Below are positions 1 through 8,838 of a DNA stretch of 64,000 nucleotides, one piece after another; within the stretch, counting starts at the first letter, position 1, and each line of letters opens with the position of its first letter. The stretch comes from JAENVT01 sp963773085 (GTDB lineage Bacteria > Actinomycetota > Acidimicrobiia > Acidimicrobiales > Ilumatobacteraceae): contig CAVYZS010000002.1 of assembly GCA_963773085.1 (NCBI GenBank), positions 175,672-239,671 on the forward strand. Direction: 5' to 3'. A model generated the notes under the pieces. It was not told where the DNA came from and did no database searches. It saw only the letters and a program-made list of their open reading frames with translations. A program made the position numbers and the translations under genes.

Positions 1-347
1 CCCCATGACGCACGACCGGGAGGTAAGCCCTCTCGGTCCGGCCAGGTCGTAAAGCTCGTCGACAGCGCGCCGTTCGCTCGGCCTGTGGGGCGACTTCGCC
101 CGTCGACCAGGTCAGCTCGACGACTTCATGCTCCGTTGCGATGAGTAGTCGATCGGTGTCGTGTGTGAGAGCGAGGGAACCTGGTCGGCCCGGAGAAGAC
201 GGCTCTTGCTGCGATAGTAGTGGGGTCATTGCGGTACGCCAGCTGCGAATCGACGTCGAGCCAGTAGAGGCAGCGGTCGCGGCCAATCCGCACCGGGCAG
301 TTGACGAACTGCGCGCGGATGTCGAGGACGGAAGCGATGTCGCTCAC
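1..347 (-). pseudogene. SMP-30/gluconolactonase-like fragment, frameshifted, cut by window edge
   Basis: The minus-strand reading from a GTG at 347 gives CPVRIGRDRCLYWLDVDS, which resembles the N-terminal blade of SMP-30/gluconolactonase/LRE beta-propellers, where the usual pattern is a CPxW...LYWVD motif. The frame closes at 126. A neighbouring frame continues with a sensible beta-propeller-like stretch (RPGSLALTHDTDRLLIAT, followed by EHEVVELTWSTGEV). At least one frameshift near position 180 therefore separates the two parts. A GAAAGG lies upstream of the GTG. The remainder would lie left of the window. Family members hydrolyse sugar lactones or organophosphates, but this copy looks broken. 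The family call rests on short motifs and is moderate. Confidence 0.45.
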
Positions 348-425
348 GCTCGCGGCCTTTCAGCGTGTCGAAGACGCGTCATTCGGTTCACGTCTCAGCC
401 TTGCCGCTCGGCGGCCTGCCGCAGG

Positions 426-1322
426 TCAAGACCGAAGTCCACGTCCGTGTGCAGTTGCAGCGCCTTGTTCGCCCAGCAGCCCGTCGATCGTCGCGGCCAG
501 CTTCGCTTCGAGCTCCTCCATGCCACGCGGCGTGAAGGCGTACTCGATGTAACGAAGATGGCCCAGGTCGAACGGGATATCCTTCGCGCTTTGAGAGACT
601 AAAATTACTGGCCTGCCGAGCGCGTGGGCCAGCCCGATCTCGTAGAACACATTCGGGTTCCGGTCGGTGCAGTCGGCGATGAGCACCTTGGCCTGCTGGA
701 TCGACGTCCACACGTCGGCCATGACGGCGTGCGTCGTGAAGAAATCGTCAGCCCGTTCCACCGAAAGAGCGCGCTGCGCGCAGACCCGCCTGATGTGGTC
801 CTCGTAGACGGGGTTCAGTTCGGCTCGGAACGGCATGATGACGAAGACGTCCGGGGCAACATGTGCCTGACGCGGTTCAGGCAGGTCGGTGGGTGCGACG
901 ATCATCGCCCGGGGCATCTGCAGAGCCGCAAGTGAAGCGAGGCTCACTCCAAGTGCTGACTGGACGCCCTGCCAGGTCGGCGCGATGCCCACCTTCAGCT
1001 GACGCGTCTTGGGCGCGGTCGCCCGCCCTGTCCCGGCGTCGTAGACCACGACGTCACGACGTGGTGGCCGGCTGAAGCTGTCGCGGCGGACCCAGATGTC
1101 GCGCTCCAGGTCGACGCCAACGATGTCGATCAGCGCCGCTCGCTGAAGCCGCATCAGTAGCTGGACGACCGAAGGTCTTTGTCCGTAGGCAGCTGATCCC
1201 CAGTCAACGAACTGCAGGCCATGCTCGCGCTGGAAGCCCTCGAGGGTCTTCCAGCTGCTGACGTGTCCATCGCGGATGGCTCGCAACAACAAGATCGCGT
1301 AGTACGCATCTGACTTGGGCAT
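426..1322 (-). CDS. TIR-like / nucleoside 2-deoxyribosyltransferase-like domain protein
   Basis: This is a 298-aa protein. The ATG at 1322 is chosen because AGGAGG lies about 8 bases upstream; the open frame extends further but into a SARP remnant. Residues about 1-110 look like a winged-helix or other alpha-rich region. Residues about 170-275 form a Rossmann-like domain with DVFVIMPF at strand 1, an acidic RADDFF segment, and the hallmark NPNVFYEIGLAHALG followed by VILVSQ. That pattern belongs to the nucleoside 2-deoxyribosyltransferase/TIR-like superfamily, whose members cleave N-glycosidic bonds in nucleosides or NAD and are often found in defence loci. The substrate is unknown. The gene stands alone between two remnants, so context adds little. 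The fold assignment is fairly secure; any immune role is inference. Confidence 0.75.
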   Translation of the reverse strand: MPKSDAYYAILLLRAIRDGHVSSWKTLEGFQREHGLQFVDWGSAAYGQRPSVVQLLMRLQRAALIDIVGVDLERDIWVRRDSFSRPPRRDVVVYDAGTGRATAPKTRQLKVGIAPTWQGVQSALGVSLASLAALQMPRAMIVAPTDLPEPRQAHVAPDVFVIMPFRAELNPVYEDHIRRVCAQRALSVERADDFFTTHAVMADVWTSIQQAKVLIADCTDRNPNVFYEIGLAHALGRPVILVSQSAKDIPFDLGHLRYIEYAFTPRGMEELEAKLAATIDGLLGEQGAATAHGRGLRS

Positions 1323-1561
1323 CCCTGTGTCCTCCTGTTGACCGGAGCCGCTACGCGAACTCCGTCGCGAACGAATGGCCATCCGGGGAGCGCGCTGGGC
1401 GACGACAGTGCTGCCTTCGAGCAGTCGGAGACGACCTACGTGCACCTCCTTGACGATTCGACGACGAGCCGAGCTGCATATTACAAGCACCGATCTGGTC
1501 CGGGCGAGCGCGACCATAGCCGTGGGCGTCTCCGCCGATGGCTGTCCATGGGCAACGGACA

Positions 1562-1832
1562 CGGGACAATCGTCAGAGCCACCAAGCCAGCCTCGACCAC
1601 CGTGAGCATGCGCGCTCGGCGTCGACGTCGACGCCGGAATCCAGGACGAGGCGGCTCCGGTCACACCGCACGATCGAACCTCCGTCTGACGCAGTCGCCA
1701 CAGCGCGGTGCGCAGGTTCGCTTGCGCCCGGGGCTGGGCGCTGTACGGCCAGAGCCGACCGGCCAGCGTGTCTAGGTGGGCGGCGCCGACTACCGCAAGG
1801 AAGGACACCACTCGCTGGGCCTGGATGGGCAG
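1562..1832 (-). pseudogene. SARP (OmpR-type winged helix) regulator fragment
   Basis: In the same frame as the downstream CDS, the minus strand reads LPIQAQRVVSFLAVVG, then GRLWPYSAQPRAQANLRTAL and WRLRQ. This is the characteristic N-terminal DNA-binding segment of SARP/BTAD activators in actinomycetes. No BTAD domain follows: the frame runs through about 70 residues of non-homologous sequence and then into the next gene. There is no plausible start with a ribosome binding site. It is a truncated remnant of an activator, and it abuts the metallopeptidase-like remnant on the opposite strand. Confidence 0.5.
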
Positions 1833-1834
1833 CC

Positions 1835-2420
1835 GTGTTGCGCGGCTTGGACCGATTGGCCGGCGACACCCTCGACCTCTCCCTCCGACAGCTGGGCATC
1901 GAGGCGCCGCCCGTGCTCGTCTACGTCGACAAGGGGCTGGGGGCATCGATACTGCGGGCAGGCAATCGCAACTGGGGCCAGGCCAATCCGTCGCCGACAG
2001 CGTCCATCAAGGTCGCCAGGCACAACCTGCTGGCACCGACGTCGCTGTTGCACGAATGTGGTCACCAATTCGCGCACCTAACCGGATGGACCGCCGAGCT
2101 CGCAGCTGAACTCAGGTCAGCGCTGTCGCCCCAATCATCCGAGCTGGCGACTGTGTGGGCCGGATGGGCGAGTGAGGTCGCCGCCGACGTCCACGCCTTC
2201 TTGTCTCGGCGGGTGGGCACCGCTGTCCCGCTTGGCCAACGTGGTGGACGGCAGCACGCCCGCGGTTTTCCGCATGATCCCCGGCGACCCGCACCCCTTC
2301 CCACTCGTACGGGTTCTCTTCAACGCCTCGCTATGTCGGAGCTGGTACGGCACCGGTCTTTGGGATCAGATCGCCGAGGCGTGGGCGCACCGACACCGAC
2401 CGAACCCGCCCGCGGCGCGG
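1835..2420 (+). pseudogene. Metallopeptidase-like protein (HECGH motif), frameshifted
   Basis: A convincing protein reads from about 1835 and includes APTSLLHECGHQFAHLTG and then ASEVAADVHAF. The HExxH-type motif followed by a downstream acidic E/D cluster suggests a zinc-binding peptidase-like fold. Near 2205-2225 the frame shifts by +1. The sequence then continues sensibly in the next frame as STPAVFRMIPGDPHPFPLVR and WYGTGLWDQIAEAW, fading after about 2420. No good start codon with a ribosome binding site is visible, and the 5' end overlaps the opposite-strand SARP remnant. The family is not recognised precisely. It is distinct from the HEFAH protein near 39.5 kb, although both carry HExxH-like motifs. 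Confidence 0.5.
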
Positions 2421-2941
2421 CCGCCGACTTCCCGGCGCTCTCAAGGTCGTCCGTCGAGCCGATGGAGTTGCCGAGTCGCTGGTATCCCGTTAGGACCTGT
2501 GGACGGAGGCGGGTCCCCGAGTCCGACAAACGTGCATCCATTGGACACAGAACGCGCAGCACATGTCGACGACTCGCGGTCACCGCCAGTGGAGTACAGA
2601 ACGAAGCCTCTGGGCGCAGGATGGGAGTGCGCGCAGACCCGAGCACCCTCAACCGAATTCCAGCACCCTCTAACCGATCTTGGGATCCTTCTCGGATGAC
2701 AATGCGGAAACCGAAGCACACCGACTCCTCGCGCCACTTGCAGAGCATTACGTTCGAGCGCGTGTGTGACCTACAGATTGGTGAGCGTGCCCGCATTCAT
2801 GCGTGAGCAATAGATCTCGCGGCCGGCGTGGATCAGCCAATCCGCGGCTTGACGAAGCCGGGTTCCTTCGAAACGCACGTGTCGCTGTCCGCTGTAAGGT
2901 TCGCTACCTGCGGGCGAACCGCAGGATGGGAGGCGACGATC

Positions 2942-4474
2942 ATGGCCGACTTGATACCGCCCGGTCCCCCTCGGAACGCGAAGGCCACCGCGAAGGGTGG
3001 CGTCGTCACGGTGAAGTGGGATGACCCCGAAGACGGCAAGACCATGGAAGTTACGGGCTACCGCGTGGACTGCGAGGGCGAAGCGAGTCGAACTGCGGCC
3101 GGCAGGGCCAACACATCGATGTCGTACCTCAACTTGAAGCCCGGCGAGTCCTATGTGTTTTCGATCGTCGCGCTCGGCGCGGGAACGGCGAGCGATCCGG
3201 CCAACGCTGATGCGATTGTCGCCCCAGCTCACGCCGCATCGATCGTGTGGATGTTTCTCTCGTGGGTCATCATCGGCTTGTTCGGTGCGTTCGCAGGCGT
3301 CAGCCTGATCCTCTGGGGGAAACTAGGTCCGTACGACCAGACTTGGTACTCACTCGCCCTCGCCAGTGGCACCATCGCAATCGGATTTCTCATCATCACG
3401 GCCATCCACGGTGGATCAAACAACTATGGACTCTTCAGCATGGTTGTCGGTGCTGATGGCCGTGTCAGTACTTCGAAGGCTCAGGTCGCGCTGTGGACTG
3501 CACTGGTTGCCTTCGCGATGGCGTACTTCGGTTCGCTGACCGCGCTTGCAGGCAGAAAAGGACTCTTCGATGGTTTCGCCATTGGCAGTCAGACGACGAC
3601 GACGAGTGTGTGGGACGACTACCTTATTCTTCTGGGCGGACCCTTCCTGTCGCTTGTCCTGGCGAAGGGAATCGTCAGCGCCAAGGTTGACAGCGGCATT
3701 CTGCAGAAGTCGGTGACACCCGATGGCACTGCGTCGATCACGCAGGCTCTCACCAATGATGCCGGAGACGTCGACCTTGTCGACAGCCAGTACCTCCTCT
3801 TCAACCTGATTGCGTTCGTCTACGTCATACTCGGTCTGGCGCGATACGCGAGATTGCCCGAGATTCCCCCGCTGTTGCTAGCGATGACGAGCACCGGCGC
3901 AGCGACGTATGTGATCAACAAGTCGCTGGAGTCGAACCGGCCGCGCCTGACCTCGGTTGTGCCCTCGCAAGCCGCGCCGGGTGACACGATCATCGTGGCT
4001 GGTCAAAACCTTTGCCCCGAAGGAAGCATCGATGCCACGCCGACAGTGATGATTGACGGCGTGAGGGCTCAGGCCGTTGCGCCTGCGACGCCGAGCGCAC
4101 TCACAGTGCAGGTTCCACTGGGACTCGCGAACGGCGCGAAGCCCGTGACCGTGACCACCACCGCCAGGGTTGTTTCCGACAGCCTTACTCTGCAGATCCT
4201 CTCAAAGACCCCACAGATCTTGGGTATCGAACCTCACCCTGTCGGTTCGGGGCAATCGCTCACGATCAGTGGTTATGGATTGGTGGCTTTACAGGGTCCG
4301 CAGAAGGTATCGGTGACCTTCGATAGTGATGCGCCGATCATGCGCGAGGTGACTATCAACAATGGGATCGACACGGTGTCGGTCGACGCACCGGCGGCCA
4401 TCGGCGACCACACCATCGGCATTACCCCGGTTGGCGCGACCGCAACGGTCACGAGCTCCGTCACAGTCGTGTAG
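2942..4474 (+). CDS. Polytopic membrane protein with FN3 N-terminus and IPT/TIG C-terminus
   Basis: This is a 510-aa protein. The ATG at 2942 is preceded by GGGAGG; the open frame starts earlier without such a site. Residues about 5-95 form a fibronectin type III domain (VTVKWDDPEDGKTMEVTGYRV). From about 100 to 345 there are roughly six hydrophobic helices. Residues about 355-510 hold two immunoglobulin-like IPT/TIG repeats of the type RPRLTSVVPSQAAPGDTIIV and PQILGIEPHPVGSGQSLTI. Function is unknown; IPT/TIG domains usually mediate binding at the cell surface. A second, shorter TM-plus-IPT protein lies at 6.3-7.2 kb on the other strand, so the two may be related or act together. Domain assignment is good; the role is not known. 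Confidence 0.8.
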   Translation: MADLIPPGPPRNAKATAKGGVVTVKWDDPEDGKTMEVTGYRVDCEGEASRTAAGRANTSMSYLNLKPGESYVFSIVALGAGTASDPANADAIVAPAHAASIVWMFLSWVIIGLFGAFAGVSLILWGKLGPYDQTWYSLALASGTIAIGFLIITAIHGGSNNYGLFSMVVGADGRVSTSKAQVALWTALVAFAMAYFGSLTALAGRKGLFDGFAIGSQTTTTSVWDDYLILLGGPFLSLVLAKGIVSAKVDSGILQKSVTPDGTASITQALTNDAGDVDLVDSQYLLFNLIAFVYVILGLARYARLPEIPPLLLAMTSTGAATYVINKSLESNRPRLTSVVPSQAAPGDTIIVAGQNLCPEGSIDATPTVMIDGVRAQAVAPATPSALTVQVPLGLANGAKPVTVTTTARVVSDSLTLQILSKTPQILGIEPHPVGSGQSLTISGYGLVALQGPQKVSVTFDSDAPIMREVTINNGIDTVSVDAPAAIGDHTIGITPVGATATVTSSVTVV

Positions 4475-4636
4475 TCGGAATGGCCCTCAGCCAACCGGAG
4501 GTAGGCCCCAATCTCACCGAGCCTTGACGGTTTCATTTTGGGCGGCCGAAAGGCTGAAGGCCCGGTGTGGCGGTAAGTCTGGCGGTAACCAGCGTTCCTC
4601 TGGCGCGACCGCAATCGTCGCGGTGGGCAAACGAGG

Positions 4637-4930
4637 CTATGAGCGACGGCGCCGGAGCCTTCCGGGTCCCGCGACATACAGCGATAGTGCACGCGTTCGG
4701 ATATCCGTGAATTGCTGATACCGATCACGCAAGACGTCGGCCAGCCTTTGTGGCAGTTCGGTCGATTCGGGCTCCTCAGCCCGAAGTGCGTCGTCCGCGT
4801 CGTGCTTCGTCTGGTGGCCGAGCATCTCGTATTCCAGACCAAGCTTCGCGAATTCAGGCGAACGCACTCCTGGTTTGTACAGGAAGCGTCGAGCGCGGGG
4901 GACGAAGACAATCAGACAATCCGAATCGAA
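4637..4930 (-). pseudogene. Fragment of an unrecognised protein
   Basis: The minus strand reads FVPRARRFLYKPGVRSPEFA and then KLGLEYEMLGHQTKHDADDA, which has natural-looking composition. An in-frame TGA lies just upstream of this segment, and there is no ATG; a GTG at 4867 is the only candidate start and lies inside the conserved-looking part. The fragment ends at 4637. I do not recognise the family. It sits in a 600-base stretch with no other coding evidence, between two membrane protein genes. Confidence 0.3.
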
Positions 4931-5086
4931 AGAGACTCACGCCCCACGACTCCCCGCGAGCCCAAATGGAAATGGACTGCCCCCGGTAGCAGGTAGGACA
5001 TACAACCAGCCGCCAGGACGGACCAGCGGCAAAGCTCAAAATCGATAGCCGAATTCGTCATCCGACGGAAACGTCAGTTGACTCGC

Positions 5087-5281
5087 ATGAACATTCCGAA
5101 CAAGAGGTGGCGAGTGCGCATCATTCAGTGCTCGCAGGTCACGCAGTTTCTGATAGCGGTGGCAGTTGCCGCAGGCGCCATCGGGGCTCTATTCATGACA
5201 CCGGCGGCCATGGCTGTCCCCACAGGTCTAGCGCTGCTGGGCTGGTCCGTGCGCGTTCTTCGTCACCTTGAGGATCGCTAG
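5087..5281 (+). CDS. Small putative membrane protein
   Basis: This is a 64-aa reading frame from ATG 5087 (a TTG at 5078 is also possible). It has two hydrophobic stretches, FLIAVAVAAGAIGALF and AVPTGLALLGW, with a basic N-terminus and an Arg-rich end. There is no clear ribosome binding site. An IS3-type terminal remnant starts immediately downstream. It could be a real two-helix membrane peptide or chance coding in GC-rich DNA. Confidence 0.3.
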   Translation: MNIPNKRWRVRIIQCSQVTQFLIAVAVAAGAIGALFMTPAAMAVPTGLALLGWSVRVLRHLEDR

Positions 5282-5290
5282 GGAAGTCGT

Positions 5291-5310
5291 GACCGCCCCG
5301 GGTTTGATGA
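5291..5310. mobile_element. Solo IS3-family end remnant
   Basis: CCGCCCCGGGTTTGATGA at 5293-5310 is identical over 18 bases to 54139-54156, which lies just past the stop codon of a truncated IS3-family transposase. The motif resembles the terminal inverted repeats of actinobacterial IS3 elements. No transposase remains at this location, so it looks like a scar left by deletion of an IS. Confidence 0.5.
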
Positions 5311-5341
5311 TGAGCGTGTGCAGAAGGTCGCACCGAGCGTA

Positions 5342-5743
5342 CTACGTTCGCTCAAGTCGGATGAAGAGTCGGTTCACGCCGAGATCAACCATTGGTACCT
5401 GTGAAAGCTTGGCGTCGAGTGAGAGAATCGTCACGGCCGACAGGTCGCGCCGAACATCGACGACGGCGCGTTCAGCGTCGGCAATCTTGTCGGCCACGTC
5501 TGGTCCGACTGTGGCAACGAGTCCAGCGAAGCCAGCCGCCGCTGCGAGCGTCACCTGCCATGTTGCACTCAACTCACCCGCGCGCGCTATCCCGGCAGAG
5601 ACGAGAAGCACCGCGCCGCTTGCCGCGAAGGTGACCCTCCACCGAAGGTGTCGATGCCGACGGGTACGCCACCAGATTGCCGCACTCGAGACAATTGCGA
5701 CCGCAATTAGAGCCGCTACGGCGGCCGAGACACCGACACACAT
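5342..5743 (-). CDS. Small membrane protein of unknown function
   Basis: This is a 133-aa protein starting at ATG 5743, with a weak GGGG upstream. The sequence has three hydrophobic segments: residues about 4-24 (AAVAALIAVAIVSSAAIWW), 37-55 and 63-82, with basic residues after the first. A hydrophilic C-terminal tail (residues about 85-133) may form a helix facing the cytoplasm. I do not recognise the family. It lies between the IS3 end scar and the first tRNA-Lys attachment repeat, so it may be cargo of an integrated element. Confidence 0.5.
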   Translation of the reverse strand: MCVGVSAAVAALIAVAIVSSAAIWWRTRRHRHLRWRVTFAASGAVLLVSAGIARAGELSATWQVTLAAAAGFAGLVATVGPDVADKIADAERAVVDVRRDLSAVTILSLDAKLSQVPMVDLGVNRLFIRLERT

Positions 5744-5888
5744 GGGACTGCCCCGATCAGTCGCTCCGGTGATGGACCAACCATTTCAGATTAGCTTTGC
5801 GACGGGCAAACGGGGTGAACCAGAAGCCTTGGTGATGTCTCCTGCCAACGGCATCCCCCTTGTTCCGCCTGCTGGAACAGGTCGACCA

Positions 5889-6060
5889 CGCCCCTTGGGT
5901 TTCGAACCCAGAACCTGCGGATTAAGAGTGGATTAAGAGTCTCTTCAGAGCCGTTTCTGACCGTCCCTGACAGTCCCGGACAGGCTCGCTACCAGGACTT
6001 CAGGTGCTGACAGTCCCGGACCGTTCCCGACTGTCGCGCCCATAGATGGGATGAAAGATG
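5889..6060. repeat. tRNA-Lys attachment-site repeat, copy A
   Basis: Bases 5889-5929 are the reverse complement of the anticodon loop, T-arm and acceptor 3' half of tRNA-Lys(CUU) (CTCTTAATCC and GGTTCGAAACC, with one acceptor mismatch). ATTAAGAGT is duplicated immediately after. A block of CTGACCGTC/CTGACAGTC repeats and the signature TAGATGGGATGAAAGATGGG follow. The 5' half of the tRNA is absent, so it is not a working tRNA gene. The same arrangement occurs at 36.8, 45.5/47.0 and 54.4 kb. It is read as an att site with integrase arm sites, left by a tRNA-Lys-targeting element. Confidence 0.75.
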
Positions 6061-6067
6061 GGATGAC

Positions 6068-6097
6068 AAGACCTGCGGATCTCGATCCGCAGGTCTT
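6068..6097. terminator. Perfect 13-bp inverted repeat at the end of att copy A
   Basis: AAGACCTGCGGAT and ATCCGCAGGTCTT face each other across a 4-base loop. The stem contains CCTGCGGAT, which is also part of the tRNA-Lys core of the repeat. A related hairpin ends copy C at 47091-47120. There is no strong T-run after it, so it may be an att structure and not a terminator. Confidence 0.45.
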
Positions 6098-6261
6098 GAA
6101 TTGTCGACCCAGATCTTGACATGAGGCGACCTGTTAGCGATGACGTCGATCGCGTCGTGGCCGCCCGCGGTGGTTCGGACAGGATTCATTCAGAAACCAG
6201 CCGACGCGAGCGAAATGTACGCACGGCCGATGCTCGGACTAGTGGGTCGTGTGCTGCCAGC

Positions 6262-7186
6262 TCAGCCGATTCCTAGTTCGAAGATGTCCGATTGTCCTTG
6301 GTCGGTGTTGACTACCTGCATTTTGATTGGTGCGGCGACCGGCCCAGGAATCAATACCTGAAGCTCCGTCGGCGATACGTAGACAACCGTGACAAGTTCC
6401 GTACTGTCAGAGACAACTGTGGCCCCGGAGGCGAAGCCCGATCCGATGAGCGTGAGACCGACGTCGGTCGATCCAGAGGCGACCGCCGGGGGCTGAACGC
6501 CGGTCACGGCCGGCGGCACAACTCCTTGAGGGTTTGCGCGACCGGTCCCTTGCCATGTTCTCGTGGCTGTCTCGAGCTTGTCGTCGCGTACGTGGTCCTT
6601 AGCATTCTGGAGAATGGTTTCGAAGATCTCCTGGAGCTTGTCTGCCGCTCTTGGAGAACCAGCCGGCCAGACCGGCGAGCGCAGCAACGGTGTACGGATT
6701 GAAGGTGCGCGGATCAACGTCGGTTCCATTCGAATTGACAGTGACGAGACCGCCCAAGATCGCGATGACTAGAACCAGAGCCACGGCAGCACCGACGAAA
6801 GGACGGAGCAGATACCACCACCCCCACGAAAGCTTGAAGTTGCGGTTGCCAACGTAGGTTGTGAACGAGGTCGCCGCATGAATGAAGCTGCCGGCCATCC
6901 CGAATACCACAATCAGAGCCAGATACGCCTGACCCTCCGAAAAATCAAGGTTGAGATTCAGCAGGAACAGGTCGACGTTGGTCAGCGGATTTGGATCTGG
7001 GGTTCGACTCGCACCGCCCTTTCCTCGTGCTGCCACCTCCTCAACAGCCGGCCAAACTTCCCAGACGGCGTTCGCGATGGCGATTGCAACGACGATAAGG
7101 CCAATACCAAAGAGCGCGATCGCAACCTTTCTTGTCGTCTCACCCTCACTTCGCCCCGACTTGGTCCCCGACTGGACAACGGCCAT
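6262..7186 (-). pseudogene. Membrane protein with IPT/TIG domain, single frameshift
   Basis: The ATG at 7186 has AGGGAGG about 6 bases upstream. The first frame encodes three hydrophobic helices (VAIALFGIGLIVVAIAIA, AYLALIVVFGMAGSFIHA, FVGAAVALVLVIAILGG) and runs to NPYTVAALAGLAGWFSK. One extra A near 6649 shifts the frame. The next frame continues with AADKLQEIFETILQNAKDHV and an IPT/TIG domain (GVQPPAVASGSTDVGLTLIG) to the stop at 6262. Corrected, it is about 307 aa. The order (helices, ATAALAGLAG-like linker, IPT) parallels the larger protein at 2942-4474. It is either a recent pseudogene or a sequence error; the rest of the frame is clean. Confidence 0.7.
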
Positions 7187-7311
7187 TGCACCCTCCCTAG
7201 CGTCTCCCATGAAACCCCGGGTCCAGAGCGGAGACTACTAACCCAGCAGACCGGTTCGCCGTTCTGACTCGCCCTGGGATCCGCTGAGTCACCATCAGAG
7301 CCAGGGCGGTT

Positions 7312-7412
7312 CAGTTGAAGATGGACACCATGCCATCCTCACCAACTCCGGCAATGACAGCGTTTGGCACGGTCTGGCCCGGCACGAAGTTCAGGCTCGA
7401 AGCCAGAGGCCT
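7312..7412 (-). repeat. Fragment of the surface-protein repeat domain
   Basis: The minus strand encodes RPLASSLNFVPGQTVPNAV and then IAGVGEDGMVSIFN followed by a stop. This matches the repeat units of the secreted protein at 33746-34720, and the DNA is nearly identical to about 34180-34285. It has no start and abuts the stop of the TIR gene. It is a stray piece of that domain left by recombination. Confidence 0.7.
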
Positions 7413-7418
7413 GGTGAC

Positions 7419-8339
7419 CTAGAGGCCAAAGACTCGGCGGATTTCGTCGCGGTCGTGCAACGCGTACGGATGGTTGGGCACGAGCGCGAGCGCGCTCTCG
7501 ATGAGATCTCGCGCCCGGGCGCCGTCGCCGCGCAGCATCGGTACGGCGGCAGCGCCTGTGTAGGCGTTTGCCAGCTGAAGCTCCGCCTCGCCGCGGATGG
7601 TGTCAAGGGTTTGCGCGGCGAGGTTCAGCTGCGCCTCGAAAGCCGTGTGATCTCCAGAGTCGCGCATGGCCATGGCGAGGTTCTTGAGAAAGTACCCTCG
7701 GAACAGCTGCAGCACTGAGTCGTGCGGATAGCTCGGCGAGTGTTCGTCGAGCAAGGCGAGCGCTTCCTGGGCCGTGGCGATCGCCTCGACAGGGTCCGTC
7801 TCGAGCCGCTGAAAGAACCGATCCTGCAGCTCGCTCAGCATCGCATAGACCTCGTCGAGGGGAACAAGGCCGCACGCCGCACGCGACAGGTCCTGCAACC
7901 GCTCGAACAAGAGCTGCATGGAACGCGCCCAATCGCTGTCATTGATCGCGAGACCGTTGCGCTTGAAGAGCGGGGCGATCGATCGCGGTACCTCGCCAGC
8001 GGACGGCATACTGGCGCCACCAACGAGGGTGGGGATGACGCCGGTTGGTTTCTTGAGTGCGTGCTGGATCTCTTGGCGAAGCACGTCTTGACGACTGGCC
8101 AAGCGCGCCTTGCCTCCGCCGTGTCCATCGTCGAGCCAGTGCGGCCCAATAATGATGAGAACAGCATCAGCCGCTTCGATGTTCTCGAAAATCTCTTTCA
8201 CATATTCGACACCGACCGGGATGTCGTCGACGTCTTGCCATACACGTTCAGGCCCATAGCGGACAATCAGGTGATCGTGGAGTCGACCGGCCCAGCCGCC
8301 TGCGTCATTTCGGCGGTAGGAGAGAAAAACACCAGCCAT
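7419..8339 (-). CDS. TIR domain protein with TPR-like C-terminus
   Basis: This is a 306-aa protein from ATG 8339; no strong ribosome binding site is visible. Residues 1-130 are a bacterial TIR domain: VFLSYRRNDAGGWAGRLHDH, then VWQDVDDIPVG and ADAVLIIIGPHWLDD. Residues about 165-306 are helical and repeat-like (EAIATAQEALALLDEHSPSY, MLRGDGARARDLIESALALV), consistent with TPR-type protein interaction. Bacterial TIR domains often cleave NAD+ in immunity or act as scaffolds; which applies here cannot be told from sequence. It is a lone gene with no Thoeris-type partner beside it. The surface-repeat fragment at its 3' end marks a rearrangement point. Assignment of the TIR domain is strong. Confidence 0.85.
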   Translation of the reverse strand: MAGVFLSYRRNDAGGWAGRLHDHLIVRYGPERVWQDVDDIPVGVEYVKEIFENIEAADAVLIIIGPHWLDDGHGGGKARLASRQDVLRQEIQHALKKPTGVIPTLVGGASMPSAGEVPRSIAPLFKRNGLAINDSDWARSMQLLFERLQDLSRAACGLVPLDEVYAMLSELQDRFFQRLETDPVEAIATAQEALALLDEHSPSYPHDSVLQLFRGYFLKNLAMAMRDSGDHTAFEAQLNLAAQTLDTIRGEAELQLANAYTGAAAVPMLRGDGARARDLIESALALVPNHPYALHDRDEIRRVFGL

Positions 8340-8838
8340 AGAACAAGATTACTTCTGCGCGGAGGGAAGTCACGTGCGACCTGTCGGCTATCGGCGGATC
8401 GTCTCGCCCGCGTCGGGTTCGACGCCAGATCGCCTATGTGAACCACCCGAAGACGTCCACAAATCCCATGCGTGTTGCCGCTCGAATTAAAGAGGGCTCA
8501 CGTACGGCCCGGTTCAGGCGAGCCGGCGTTTCGGGGCAACATGGTCGCAGTGGAGACAGCGGCACTCGTAGCCGCTGCGGCTATCGGTGTGACAGTCGGC
8601 GTAGTGGTGATGGGCGTCGGTGTTCGGCCGTGCCCGTCGTCATCGTCGTCGGCTTCGTCGTGGGTAGGAACGCGTGCTTGAGCACGAAACGTGCCACTCG
8701 TCGGCCCAATTGGGCACCTCCTGGCTACCCGGTCGGACTCATGCCGCCCTTCCGGTGGGGGTGCATTGTGTGCAGCGCGACGGGCCGAAGCTGAGACGTT
8801 GCGCGCTGGCTCGTGTGACAGCGACATCGGGACACGGG
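8340..8838. other. No gene recognised
   Basis: Short open frames exist on both strands (for example 8472-8681, with a VAVETAALVAAAAIGVTVGV stretch), but none has a ribosome binding site or a recognisable domain. A CTCACGTACGG stretch near 8495 recalls the 3' domain of group II introns but lacks the rest of one. I see nothing else in it. Confidence 0.4.

Noticed and set aside
5889..5929. tRNA-Lys gene (also 36791-36832 and 45518-45559)
   Set aside because: Only the 3' half is present; the 5' side of the anticodon stem does not pair and no D-arm or acceptor 5' strand exists. These are attachment-site fragments.
8480..8530. Group II intron 3' end
   Set aside because: CTCACGTACGG resembles a domain V/VI piece, but the paired strand, the domain V bulge and any reverse transcriptase are missing.
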